From NCBI GenBank assembly GCA_001179505.1, contig CDMY01000781.1:98075-162074 (forward strand): DNA of 64,000 bases, in the 5' to 3' direction. Numbering within the stretch: the first letter of the stretch is position 1; each line of letters starts with the position of its first letter. The notes beneath the pieces are model-generated. The model was given only the letters and a program-made list of their open reading frames with translations. It was not told the DNA's origin and searched no databases. Of the stretch, positions 1-10,440 are shown piece after piece. The stretch is from Vitrella brassicaformis (taxonomy: Eukaryota; Sar; Vitrellaceae). The position numbers and the translations under genes are program-made.

Positions 1-1730
1 CGCCACCAGAGGACACTCCCTCGCCAGAAGGCTCACCCGAGCCAACCCCTGATCATCAGCCACCGTCTGCGACGCAGCCCCGCCGGCCAGCACACGGGCG
101 GGAGCTGGTCAAGCGGCTCAAGCAGAAGGTGCAGGTGGCAAGAGTGCTGGCACGCTTCCACAGGGGGATGACCAAGACCGGAGACATTTCCAAGACGCAC
201 ACCAGTGCATCGGTGCCGTCGTCCAGACGGTCATCCACGGCGGAGAAGGAGGTATGCGAGGCGATGTGATAGATGAGGGCTTATCGCGCATTCTCATTCA
301 TGGGTGTTGTGGAGCTATCAGGACGATCGTCTGGAAGTATTCCGTCGTTCGCAAGCCCGTCGAGTGAGTTTGTTGGGCAAGGCGCCTGCCATGGCGGTGC
401 ACGACATGAGTGCGGCCACCAAAGGCACCTCCGTCGTAGATTTGGACAGCGGCACCGTACTCACGGTCGGTATTGGGGCTTGCACGTTTGGCGTGTGTAT
501 GTCTCTGTCTCTTGCCGTCTCTTCCTCTGGTGGTTCAGTACATGAACAACATGCACAATCTCGTTCGCGAGGCGGCTCCTGTGAACGAATTCGCCCTCAG
601 GCCAAAAAGGTCAGCCTAACAGACCCTCTGTGTCTCTCACTCCTCGTCTCGAATGGGTGCAGAGGGTCTCAAATCTTCCTCGACTTTACCACAGAAAACC
701 AAGAGTCCGTGAGACACAGCGCACGACACACATACATGCGGCTTGCGCACGTGCCTCACTCACGTCTCCCCTTACAGGTATTCCCCCGCCCCCTCTACCC
801 CCCGCTCGCGACACACGAAGCGGCAGGCCTCACAAACGCCCAAGCGGATCCCCTTTCGTCGACTCGACAGCACGGGCCCGACCCCAGCCAGCCGCCGGTC
901 CAGCACCACCCACCTTCGCACATCCATCGCCTCCATCACGGCCCGCACCCCCACCCACACAACCCCGGCTGCCAACAACGATCTCGAGGGCATCCACGCG
1001 AGACGGGCCTCCATCGTCCACATCGCCAACAGGCGGGCATCCATCTCCATGTCTGGCAGAGCGAGCCCCGCACAGCTCAGCCAGCGCTCCCACGTGTCTC
1101 GCGAGTCGTCACGGTCCCAGCTCGACACGCCCACCGCGTCGCCAAGAAGGACGGGGGGCGCCATGAGGGCACAGAGTAAGCGACATGCAGTCGCTGACCG
1201 TCATGCGCTGGTCCAGAAGGTGAGGATCAAGAAGCTCGCGCAGAAGCAGGCCGGCCTGGCAGACGATGAGATGATTATCGAGGAGCATCCTGCCAGCACT
1301 GAGGGAGAGGTGGCGGGGGAGTTCCTTCGCGTAGGCGGACATGCGGACAGAAGGAGGGGCGAAAAAGGTGAGCGACTACGGCTGGCTGGCTGGCTGCGAT
1401 GGTTTGTCGATTGCATGTATATATGCTTTGGGTGATGTCAGCCGGTACGGCGACGTTGTCTGAGCAGCGGCGGAACAAACTGCTGACTTATCTGAGCGGC
1501 CGACCACAGAACGTCCAGGGCATCAACAGAAGGCGCACACTGAGGAGGTGGGGATGAGATAACAATCCCTTCAGCACAATCCGCTGTGCGAGCATGTCTG
1601 TGTCATTGCTCGTGTGCGTGTGTCCAGGTTATCGATAACAGCGAATGACAACATGTCGGTGCAGGATGCAGCAAAGGCGGCAGCGGAGTTCTATTCAGCA
1701 AAGATGGGCACACAGGGGCCGACTAGGTAG
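1..1730 (+). CDS. Basic Ser/Arg-rich protein of unknown function, 3' part
   Basis: The 5' end lies outside the window. Six exons join in phase: 3-251, 322-363, 539-609, 778-1367, 1442-1547 and 1628-1730, with a TAG stop at 1728-1730. All five introns are GT-AG, and the donor at 364 is a perfect GTGAGT. The visible part encodes about 380 residues. It is rich in Ser, Arg, Pro and Thr, with short basic stretches such as RHTKRQ and RRASI repeated in the 778-1367 exon, and a helical basic segment (ELVKRLKQKVQVARVLARF) near the start. I recognise no catalytic motif or domain. The composition suggests a disordered, possibly nucleic-acid-binding or cytoskeletal protein, which is inference only. The next gene is convergent, 400 bp away. 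Exon phase consistency is the main support; the function is unknown. Confidence 0.55.
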
Positions 1731-2130
1731 CTGTCCCGACCAGTGCATGTAGACCCTCAATACAATACCCCTTGTGGTGACCACACGGAGCTTAGCTACT
1801 TGGGAACTAACTACTTGATGTGTATTGGTCTCTCTGAATGTCTCTTCTCTACTCATTCTTGATCGATCCAGTCAGTACACACATATGCAACCTACCTACC
1901 TACCAGTGCGTGTGCTACGCTACACACACGAGCGATTGTTCCTTCCTTCCTCTCCTCTCGTCCGGCCGGACACGCACACACACACTCGCTCGCGATAACA
2001 AAGACTACTCATCCACTCATCCACACACAGGGAGGGAGGGAGGGAGGGAGGGATTGCATTTCGTCGCCCCCCAAACACCAGTCACTTCATCAGCTCTCTC
2101 TACTGGGGTCTGCGCGTCCATTCCTTTCCT
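1731..2130. other. Convergent intergenic spacer
   Basis: This is the 400-bp spacer between two converging gene ends. It is pyrimidine-rich and holds a (GGGA)n run at about 2031-2053. I see no gene, RNA or clear regulatory site. Confidence 0.6.
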
Positions 2131-3748
2131 TCACCAGTCCTTGAAGGGGTCGTGTGCTGGGTTGATAGCGGGGGGCAGCTCCTCTGAGTCGGGGTAGAAC
2201 TCGAAGTTGCTCAGATCATCAGCAGACTGCACACGTCACATGCAGACAGGCCAAAGGAAGGGAGGGGACGAAGACCATACCAGCATGTCTCTCTGAAAGT
2301 CTCTTTCTGTGCACGGCGTGTCGTCGTGTGATGTCTGTGCCTTGAGGTGTGGTTTGTATTTGACGGGGAGGCGTTTGTTGCGGAGGTCGTCGAAGTGGAT
2401 GGGGCCGAACCACCGGTGGTCCTTGACGTCCTGACTGCCGCCCTTCAGATTGCCCAAACGCTTCGACAGATCCGCCTGCAACAACTTCTTGACCAAAGAT
2501 TTCGCATCGCTGCATCAACACACGGACGGCCAGAGACCAACAGACGAACAGCTGTCTGTATCTTTCTCTGTATCTGCGAGCGGCCGACCGATCGAAGAAT
2601 CGCGGGAAGACGATTTTGCCAGCGAGGATCTTCTGGTAGATGCCCATGGGGTCCTCATCAACGAAGGGCGGGTAGCCCACGATCATCTCGTAGATCAGAA
2701 TGCCCAGCGTCCACCAGTCGACTGGCTTGCCGTGACCTGGATGCACGACACATATCCAGCTGCGTGTCTCTCTCCATCTTTTCCTCGCTGTCTCTCTGGG
2801 TGCCTGGCGCCGACCCTTGTTGAGTAGGACTTCGGGAGCGATGTATTCGGGCGTGCCACACAGCGTGTCGGTGCGAAACTCCACCACCTTTGCGAAACCG
2901 AAGTTCGTCAGCTTCACGTACCCGTCCCTGTCCAACAACATGTTCTCTGGCTTCAGGTCCCTGACGTGACGTCAACACGGAGACACACACATGACGTGAC
3001 ATGACATGACATGACATGACGAGACAGGAAGGCAGGCGCGCTCGTGTCTCCTTCTCCTTCTCCCTCTCTCTGTCTTTGCCTGCCTGTATATGATGTTTCT
3101 GGAGTGGAGGTAGTCGAAAATGTCGCAGATTTGGGCCGAGTAGAAGCGGGCACTCTCTGTGTCGAAGCGGCCCTGACGCCGCAGGTGTGTGAAGAACTCA
3201 CCCCCGCCAACCAGCTCCAGAATGAGGAACAGATAGCGGTCATCCTGGAACGACCCGTAACAGCGCACCTGCAATCACAGGACACCAACATCACATCCAC
3301 GATGGATCCGTATGGTTCTTTCGTTCTCTGTTGGTGTCCGTGTGTATGTGGAAGAGCTGACTGTGAGTGGGTGGTCGAGTATGAGGAGGATGTTCTTTTC
3401 GTTGTTGATGTGGTCGACTTGCTTCATCTTGATGAGGGCGGCCTTCTTGAGGCACTTGATGGCCAGACGGTCGGGCAGGTCCGAACCATAGTCGGCCCTC
3501 TTCTTGTAGCGGGCGACGCGCACACGGCCAAACGAACCTGCGGCCATCCACACGAACCAGAGGGGCATGGTGCATGCGTGGCTGTGCATTGGGGAAGAGC
3601 CCCCTTCTCTGCAACACCCAGCCCTCATGCACCCATCACGCCGGCCGACTGCTACTCAGGCAGGAATGCACTCACCTGTGCCGAGTGTCTGCCCCCACTC
3701 AAAATCATCCTTGGTCACGTTGTGGGGAAGAAGCACCTTAGGCGGCAT
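2131..3748 (-). CDS. cAMP-dependent protein kinase (PKA) catalytic subunit, NFG variant
   Basis: An AGC-family Ser/Thr kinase, 350 aa, the usual PKA-C length. Exons on the minus strand are 3748-3676, 3537-3362, 3268-3084, 2960-2815, 2736-2589, 2509-2281 and 2226-2131. Visible motifs are the Gly loop GTGSFGRV (about 23-30), the ATP lysine in LAIK (K52), helix-C Glu E71, catalytic loop YRDLKPEN (D146), activation loop [11 protein letters not shown] (T177, equivalent to PKA T197), APE (186-188) and the C-terminal AGC tail ending HDPFKDW. The DFG triplet reads NFG (N164, codon at 2905-2903), so the metal-binding Asp is replaced. Everything else fits PKA-C, which phosphorylates Arg-rich sites when released from the cAMP-binding regulatory subunit. 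The intron after YR (3083) uses a GC donor. The start was chosen because the first in-frame ATG gives family length and sits in a short divergent promoter. Confidence 0.93.
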
Positions 3749-3914
3749 GCTGGAAGAGGGACGGACACACGCGGGACGAGAGGCGGAAGCGGCGCGACAA
3801 TTCCAGATTGGGAGTGGTTCCAGGCGATCCGCCCGCAGCGGCCCCCAGTCTTACGCGAGCTTTTTGGCCGTCTTTCCCTCGGCGTGAGGTGTCTTGTCTG
3901 GAGGTGCTGTCAGG
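3749..3914. promoter_or_regulatory. Divergent promoter between PKA-C and AK7
   Basis: A 166-bp head-to-head spacer that must hold both promoters. It contains GCGAGCTTTTTGG at 3855-3867, one copy of a motif that recurs upstream of many starts in this window, about 50 bp before the AK7 ATG. The regulatory role is inferred from position. Confidence 0.45.
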
Positions 3915-5031
3915 ATGCGTATCTTCATCAATCATGTGGACACCTACTCCGGCAATGCGCTGTGTGCGGACCTGCGGCGCATCGAGGGAGTGGCCAACCG
4001 GCTGTTCGGCACACTCAAGGGCACCGAGGGAGGGGCGCAGATCCCGCCATCTGTCAGAAGAGTTGTCGGGGTGAGCGTACCACGCCCGCAGACTGCATAA
4101 TTCCCACGTGCACGGACTGCATGCACTGTGTGTGTGTGTGCAGCGTAGCAACCCGAAGATGTTGCTCAAGACGCTGCTGTCGTGCTCGTTGGTCGTGTAT
4201 GACTTGCACAATGCGGACCTGGAAGAGGTCGACTTCATCATCAAAAGTGGGCGTACAACGGCCCCATCTCACCTTTGCGTGTACACGTCTTGGTGTCTGT
4301 GTGTCTGTCTGTCTGCCTGCCTGGTGTGTGTGTCTCGTGTGTTCAGCGTTGAAGAACACCGAGATTGAGAAGCCGATGGTGGTGGTGCTCATCTCGTCTG
4401 TCATCGTCTGGGCCAAGACCAGAAAGGCAGCAACACGCACACACCAATACACGGAGAGAGACATGGATAACAGCTAACTGCAAACGTCTTTGCATGTCGG
4501 TTGTTCAGGAGTACGAGAAGATCGAGACAGAGGAGGGCGAAGAAGGAGAAGAGAAACCCGCTGAGGCAGGTAAGGAAAACCGCCTCGGCTCTTGGTGTGA
4601 GTGTTGCCCTTGCTTGTGCCTGCAGAGGCAGGTGGGGAGGAGGGTGAGGAGGGCGAAGAGGGCGAGGAGGGCAAGGAGAAGCCTCCACCACCACCTGTGC
4701 CAACACAACCTGTCAAACTCAAAGATGACGACTTTGAGTCAGTTAGCGACAGACACGCACATCGAGGGAAGTTGGCATACGGTCGTCCCTCCGTCGTGGG
4801 TGTTTCAACCACTGCAGGCGGCGTACAGCCCCACCGGCGTATGAGAGTTGGAAGACCCTGGAGGCCTTGCTACTGGCCCTCAACACCAAGGAGAACCTCA
4901 AGTGCTACGTGGTGGCCGCGGGCATCCTCTACGGCAACGGGGAAGAGACATTCTACGACGCATTCAAGGCAACCCAGCCAGCCAGCCAGCCAGCCACCCA
5001 TTGCATGATGTCCTTCCTATACTCATTCTCA

Positions 5032-5083
<52 letters not shown>

Positions 5084-7667
5084 GCCAGGCGGGCTGGTTG
5101 TGTCAGGAGACGCATAGAACAATCGGTCCGGGGAACAACCACATCCCCACCATACATATCAGGGACTGCGCCAGGCTCATCAAACGGCTCGCGCCTGGTG
5201 GGTGACTGGGGGGTGGCACGCCCCACCAGACCAACAGGTCATTTGTTTGCTGGCTGGACATTCAGGGGAGGAGGAGAAGCATTATCTGTTGGCAGTAGAT
5301 TTCTCTGACGAGACACAGGCATCCCTGATACAAGGCATCGTCAACAACATCGCCACGCCCTACAAGGTGCCGTCGATAGCGCCCGAGGAGGCCGTGTTGG
5401 CAGAGAACGCCGATCTGCTCACCCTCGACCTCAGCCTGGAGCCATCTGACCTGCTCAAGGCAGAGGACTTCAACTGGTGGAGCAAGGTGCGATGGGCTCG
5501 TGGACAGACACCGGGGGGGGATTGACGATTCTCGTGTGTGTTTGATAGGGCGGGATGGTTGCCAACATAGAGAAAGTCGCCGCCGAGTTCCTCAAGTGGA
5601 GAAACCTTAGGGCCATCAAAGTGACCAATGACAGCACACCCTGGAATCCCATCATGTCACCTGTGTGTGTCCACTTGTAGATGTTGGTATCCGGCCCTCC
5701 GGCGTCGGGCAAGACCTTCTGCGGGCAGGTGCTGGCTGAGCACTACAACGTGCCCCTCCTCCAGATACAAGACATGATTGAGGAGGCCAAACAAGCCGTA
5801 CGCCACCTACCTAAACGAGCAAGCGCACCTCAGACAGTGGAACGTTCTGCGCCTCCCCGTGTCTGTGTGTCTGTGTGTCAGCAAGATGAGTTCGGTGAGG
5901 AGTTGCGGCAGAAGTGGGCCGAGCTGCAGGAGGCCGCAGCCAAGGGCGGCAAGAAAGGCGCGGCGGCCGACGCCAAACCGCGCCTCGACGCCGCCACTGT
6001 CACCAGGATCGTGATGCAGAAACTCAAATCCAACATATGCAAGTAGGTCAACTGAGCAACTAGCTGAGCAGAATAGCTAGCTGATTTCCTCTTCTTTCTT
6101 CCTGGTCAGGTACCGTGGTTACGTGTTGGATGGCTACCCCCGCAACTTCGCTGAGGCCGAGGCTCTCCTCCTCACTGGTCGGTTGGTCGGTCGGTGGGCC
6201 TCCATCCATGGGCGGACCTCCTTTCTCCTGCGGTGCTTACAGATGCGCCGAAGCCAGAGGGTGAAGAGGAGGAGGCCGAGGAGGCTGAGGGAGAGGCCAA
6301 ACCCAAAAGTGAGACAGACGAGACACACCGACACAGAGACATCCATGCATGCTGCCTCTTGGTCTGATTTCCTCTCCCGTCGTTTGATCAGTTCTTAACG
6401 ATGCCGTCGTCCCCGAGCATGTCGTCGTGCTCAAGGCGTCAGAGACGTGTGCCAAGGAACGCATTCTCGGTAGGTATACGTGTGATGAGACAGTTGAGAC
6501 ACCACCAGCACCAAGAATGCCATCTCTCCCTACGCCTGTCATACGGACACAGCGCTGCCTCAGGATGCGGTAGAGGGCACGCACAACACGGAGGACGGCT
6601 TCAAGAGGCGGTGGGCCAAGTATAGGGCCGACAACGAGGCCGAGAACGGCGCACCATCCCTCGCGGAGTTCTTCCAAGTGGCCATACACACACATACGCA
6701 CACAGAGAGAGAGAAAGGTACGCATGTGTGTGTGTACGCTGCACTCGACGCGCAGGAGCGGAAGATTGAGGTGCTCAATCTCGACGCGGATGGAAAGGCC
6801 CGTAAGCACACGGCAAGGACCGTGTCTCGGGACAGTGCATCTCTTATCTCTTTGTCTCGTTCAGTGTCTGAGCTCTTTCCGAGTCTGCGTATCTATGTTG
6901 AGCGCAAGGGCCGCCCCTTCAACTTCCTCAAGGGCGAGAGGGAGCTGGCACTCGAGGAGCACAGACGCATCGAGGCAGTAGAGGTGAGCCCAGGCACCAG
7001 GAAAGAAGCAGAGACACACTTCAACATATGACTTTCCATCCATTCATCCATCCATCCATCCGTGTGCAGAAAGAGGCTGAGGAGAAGCATGAAGCGGAGC
7101 TGAAACAACAGTGAGCGAGTCCTTATGGCGTTGGTTGTCCGTGTCTGAGTGCATGGATGGATGGCTGTAGGGAGGCTGATGAGGATGCGATGCGTGTGCG
7201 TCGTGTGGAGGAGGAGCGTCGCCGGATGCAGCTGATCGAGGAGCACGAGAAGGAGCTCCTCGAGACACAATCCATACCACTCAGACACTACCTCATGCAA
7301 TACGTCGTATGCACCCATCCATCCATCCATCCAACACACACACACACACACACACAGCCGTGGGCGTGGTGTAGACACATGTGTGGATGTGTGTGTGTGT
7401 TGTGTAGGTGCCGACTCTGACAGAGGGTCTTGTGGAGGTGTGCAAGGTGGTGCCAGAAGACCCCATCGACTACCTGGTCAGCCAGCCAGCGAGACGAATG
7501 AATGCGGTGGGCGTGTGACGGGTGACTGTCTGTTGTGGTTGTGTGGGTCGGTGGGTGCACATGCACTGCACATGCAGGCCGAGTACTTGATAGCTCACGC
7601 CAAGAACGCGGCTGGGGCGGACCCCAAAGTGGCACTCGCCAACGTGGGGGACAGCAAAACTGCATGA
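3915..7667 (+). CDS. AK7: Adenylate kinase 7 (AK7)-type ciliary protein with Dpy-30 motif
   Basis: A 21-exon model gives 726 aa; animal AK7 is about 720. Exons: 3915-4070, 4144-4246, 4347-4426, 4509-4569, 4626-4737, 4818-4968, 5089-5197, 5266-5486, 5549-5620, 5681-5797, 5882-6042, 6110-6177, 6243-6308, 6392-6469, 6553-6677, 6756-6801, 6865-6983, 7070-7110, 7171-7306, 7408-7476, 7578-7667. Domain order matches AK7: an N-terminal Rossmann/SDR-like half (MRIFINHVDTYS, YVVAAGILYG, HIPTIHIRDCARL), a nucleotide-kinase domain with P-loop GPPASGKT (about residues 360-367) and LDGYPRN, Glu-rich linkers, a coiled coil, then Dpy-30 (IPLRHYLMQYVVPTLTEGL, PEDPIDYLAEYL). AK7 interconverts adenine nucleotides (ATP + AMP to 2 ADP) in the axoneme. 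Introns after exons 3 and 6 use GC donors (4427, 4969). It implies a flagellated stage. Confidence 0.93.
5032..5080. repeat. (CT)n(GT)n microsatellite in AK7 intron 6
   Basis: About 18 bp of CT repeat runs straight into about 31 bp of GT repeat, ending 8 bp before the acceptor at 5088. It is the longest of many TG runs placed next to 3' splice sites in this window. Confidence 0.9.
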
Positions 7668-8922
7668 AGGAAGGTGACTGAATGCTCTATGTGTTGACGT
7701 CGATCACTCACTTCGTTCAATGGGCGTGGCGATGCATGACTGTTCACCCACACCAGACAGACAAACAGACAGACAGGCTGGCCGGCAGGCAGGCAGACAT
7801 AGTGACAGCCCCCCCGAGTACTCGTCTCATCTCATCTCATCTCATCTCATCTCATCTGCCGGCCGCCGGACAGTCATCTATCTCCCGGGGTGAGACAGGC
7901 AGCATATAAATCAATCAAAACTGTGAGTCATTCCCTCACTCTCTCATTCTCTCCTTCATTCATTCGTTCAATACACATGTTCGTATGTATGTCATGTGAG
8001 GGGGGTGCCACGTGGCTGCGTGCACGGATGCATGGAATTGCCACCGTGGCCCCCTCCCTACCTCCCTCGCAGTCACTCATTCACCCACTCACCATGACCA
8101 TGGATGGCTAGCTCAGTGGACTTAGATTCGACTCGACTCACTCGACTCGACTCTATCGTTGGCCGTCAACGGCATGCATGGCATGCTATGTGTATACGGA
8201 TGGCACGGGGCCATAAAAATAAATATACAAACGAACTGATAGACAGGCAGGCAGACAGACAGACAGGCAGATCCAGAAGGATCACAGATCACTGGCCGGC
8301 TGTCTCGCTGCATGCACTCTGGCTACCCGCAACTCCCTCCCCTCCCTTCTCTCCCTCCCTGACTCGATCATTCACTCTAGCTGTGACGGCTCGACTGGAC
8401 GAGCACTTTTCGCTTTCCGCACCTCTCTGTCGCTCATGGATGGATGGATGGATGAATGGAGGCTTCCAAGGCATCCATCCATCCATCCATCCACGCTCTC
8501 CCCCCTTCTCTCCCTCCCGTCCTCTGCCCTCTCTAGCCCTCTCTCTCTACAGCAATTACCGCAGCTACAGCTGTCTGTCTGTCTGTCTGTCTGTCTGTCC
8601 GGCTGGCTGGCTGCACCAATCATGGAAAAACACCCACCTCACCTCAACATCGCTCGCTCTACACTGTACTACGAGAGAAAGAGGGACACACACACAGGCA
8701 AGCAGGCGGGCAGACACGCAGGCGGGTCGGGAGGCGGGCAGGGAGAAAGGCAGACAGCCAGACACACACACACACACACACACGACTACACAACTCCAAC
8801 TCCGCCCGCCCTAAATTCTGTTCACGAATGCGTTCACACATTCATTGACACTCAGTCAGTAGAGACCAACCAATCCACGAATGGCGCCAATCGACCGACC
8901 ATGCACTGTACTCACTCACCCC
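7668..8922. repeat. Tail-to-tail spacer rich in tetra- and pentanucleotide repeats
   Basis: This spans 1.25 kb between the ends of AK7 (+) and the phosphorylase (-). It holds (CAGA)n near 7757-7780, (TCTCA)n at 7825-7857, several (CCAT)n/(ATGG)n runs near 8432-8495, (CTGT)n at 8571-8599 and (CA)n near 8762-8783. Open frames here are low-complexity repeat translations. I see no gene. Confidence 0.75.
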
Positions 8923-10133
8923 TCACCGCGAGCTGCCGCGTGTGGTCGCCAGCTCCGTCCTGTCATTGGTGAGGAATCTCTCCAGCACTTTCTTGGCGAT
9001 GGTCTCGACCACCTCCTGGTTGGTGTCCTGCGCGTCGCGGAACTTCTTGAGCGTCAGAGTGTCGCCGTCGGCCGTCACCCCGTGAGCCATGTTGTCGACC
9101 ATGCAGATGCAGGCGTAATCCAGGTTGAGCTCCTGCAGCAGCGTCAGCTCGCCAGCGGTGGTCATGCCCACCACATCGCCATAATCCTGGTAGAAGCGGA
9201 TCTCCGACTTGGTCTCGAATCGCGGACCCTTGCTCTGCGTGTAGCAGCCGCCATCGCGGATCGTCACCTGATAGACCAGGCAAACAGACAGACAGACAGA
9301 CAGACAGGGTGGTGACTGTCGTGTGTGGTGTGGGATCGTATGGCTGTGTCATCCACTTACCCCCTGCAGTTCCTCCGAATCGTGGTGGAGCAGCTCCAGT
9401 AATTGCCGCCTCATTGGTGTGTCAAGGGAGGGGATAAAATGCGCCTTGTGGTCTGTGTGGTAGCCAGGCAGACTCCACGGAGCAAAATAGTCGTCTGCAT
9501 CGGTCAGTGAACACCACACACACAGAAAGACATTGAGATGAGCACGTCAGGAGCGCCTGTGTGTACACATATGGCACATCGCTTAACGTACTGGGTATGA
9601 GTACGGTGCCAATGTGAATGTCTGGCTTGAGTGATCCCACACTCGAGAAACACACCACACGCGTCACGCCGAGCTTCTTCAGGGCACCGCACAGCGCCCG
9701 CCTGTTGATGAGATGCGGCTGCGTGTAGCTGATGCCCACACGACAGACGAAGGAAGAAGAAGGGCAGGCCACGACAAACAAGAGTGGGCTTACGAGATCT
9801 CTGCATTGCCGTGTGTCTGTCTGCAGTCACCTGGTGTCTGGGTCTGCATTATGGCGCTGAATGAAGGCGCAGGTCCTCTCGCGGTTCACATGGGCCTTGA
9901 CTGTCCACGAACCACACACACGCACAGAAACACACACACGTGTGCCATTTCCATCAGCGCATCCTGCTTGCTGTCTACTGACGCCTGGTACCTCTGCCGT
10001 GTTCTGTCCTGACGATTTCTTCCTGGAACTCTTTGAAGAGTGGCGTGTTCCAGAGGCCCGAGCCGCCGATGATGCCTAGCATCTCGTCTGACCGCGGCGA
10101 GACTGTGATGGTCAGGCTCTTGTCGGTCTCCAT
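8923..10133 (-). CDS. S-methyl-5'-thioadenosine / purine nucleoside phosphorylase (PNP/MTAP family)
   Basis: Five exons (10133-9992, 9900-9831, 9728-9592, 9494-9361, 9267-8923) give 275 aa, typical of the trimeric PNP/MTAP family. The reaction is phosphorolysis of MTA or purine nucleosides to a free base plus (methylthio)ribose-1-phosphate, in methionine/purine salvage. Signatures are MLGIIGGSGLW at the N-terminus (phosphate loop), LIPNDYFAPW, GPRFETKSEIRF (the family GPRFET signature) and VGMTTAGELTLLQELNLDYA (base and ribose region). The late sequence, VDNMAHGV followed by a TADGDT stretch, resembles bacterial/archaeal MTAP-like enzymes more than the animal enzyme, where VNMTTVPE is usual. 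Substrate (MTA, inosine or guanosine) cannot be fixed from sequence. ATG 10133 is the first in-frame start. An internal Met at about residue 18 (MLGIIGG) is an alternative. Confidence 0.88.
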
Positions 10134-10440
10134 CTGAGCGGTCGGACAGCTGGTGCAGCTGCAGCCGTTCATCGTGGAAGGGAGAGACTCACTGCACGCC
10201 TTGCAAATCCCACACGAAGCCTCAGATCTCGGCACGCATCTCGTCTGCAACGATGAGATATGGACAGAGGGGATAGCCCTTCGTTTGCTGCGAAACCACC
10301 CGCCGCTGCTGCGAGCTCGAGCTCGCAACGAAGAAAGAAGGAGGAAGGGAGAAGCAAAAGCGCCGCCGTGTCACCGAGAGTGCCTGGCGAAAAATGAGAC
10401 AATCAGTCATCTGACGACTGAGCCCCCCCCTTGCTTGACA
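10134..10440. promoter_or_regulatory. Divergent promoter with 18-bp perfect palindrome
   Basis: A 307-bp head-to-head spacer between the phosphorylase and the Rab3GAP-like gene. At 10310-10327 lies tgcgagctcgagctcgca, a perfect palindrome made of two inward copies of the TGCGAGCT motif. Its role as a shared promoter element is inferred. Confidence 0.45.

Noticed and set aside
3738-4244. 168-codon minus-strand frame overlapping the start of AK7
   Set aside because: It lies opposite AK7 exons 1 and 2 and the promoter, has no splice or domain support, and is explained by GC-rich sequence.
3044-4477. 477-codon plus-strand open frame
   Set aside because: It is antisense to PKA-C exons, runs through known introns and encodes repeat-derived Cys/Val/Arg runs. 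It is a shadow of the kinase gene.
7668-8922. Possible transposon between convergent genes
   Set aside because: No terminal inverted repeats, target duplications or transposase-like frame were seen. The region is explained by microsatellites.
8104-8972. Long plus-strand frames of 236 and 178 codons in the 7.7-8.9 kb spacer
   Set aside because: They translate CAGA, CCAT and CTGT repeats (HPSIHPS, VCLSVCLS patterns) and have no folded segment.
9355-9366. Apparent one-base frame error at a C5 run at the end of phosphorylase exon 4
   Set aside because: Recounting shows the exon ends at 9361 with a normal GT donor and phase 0, and the total is 276 codons, so no error is needed.
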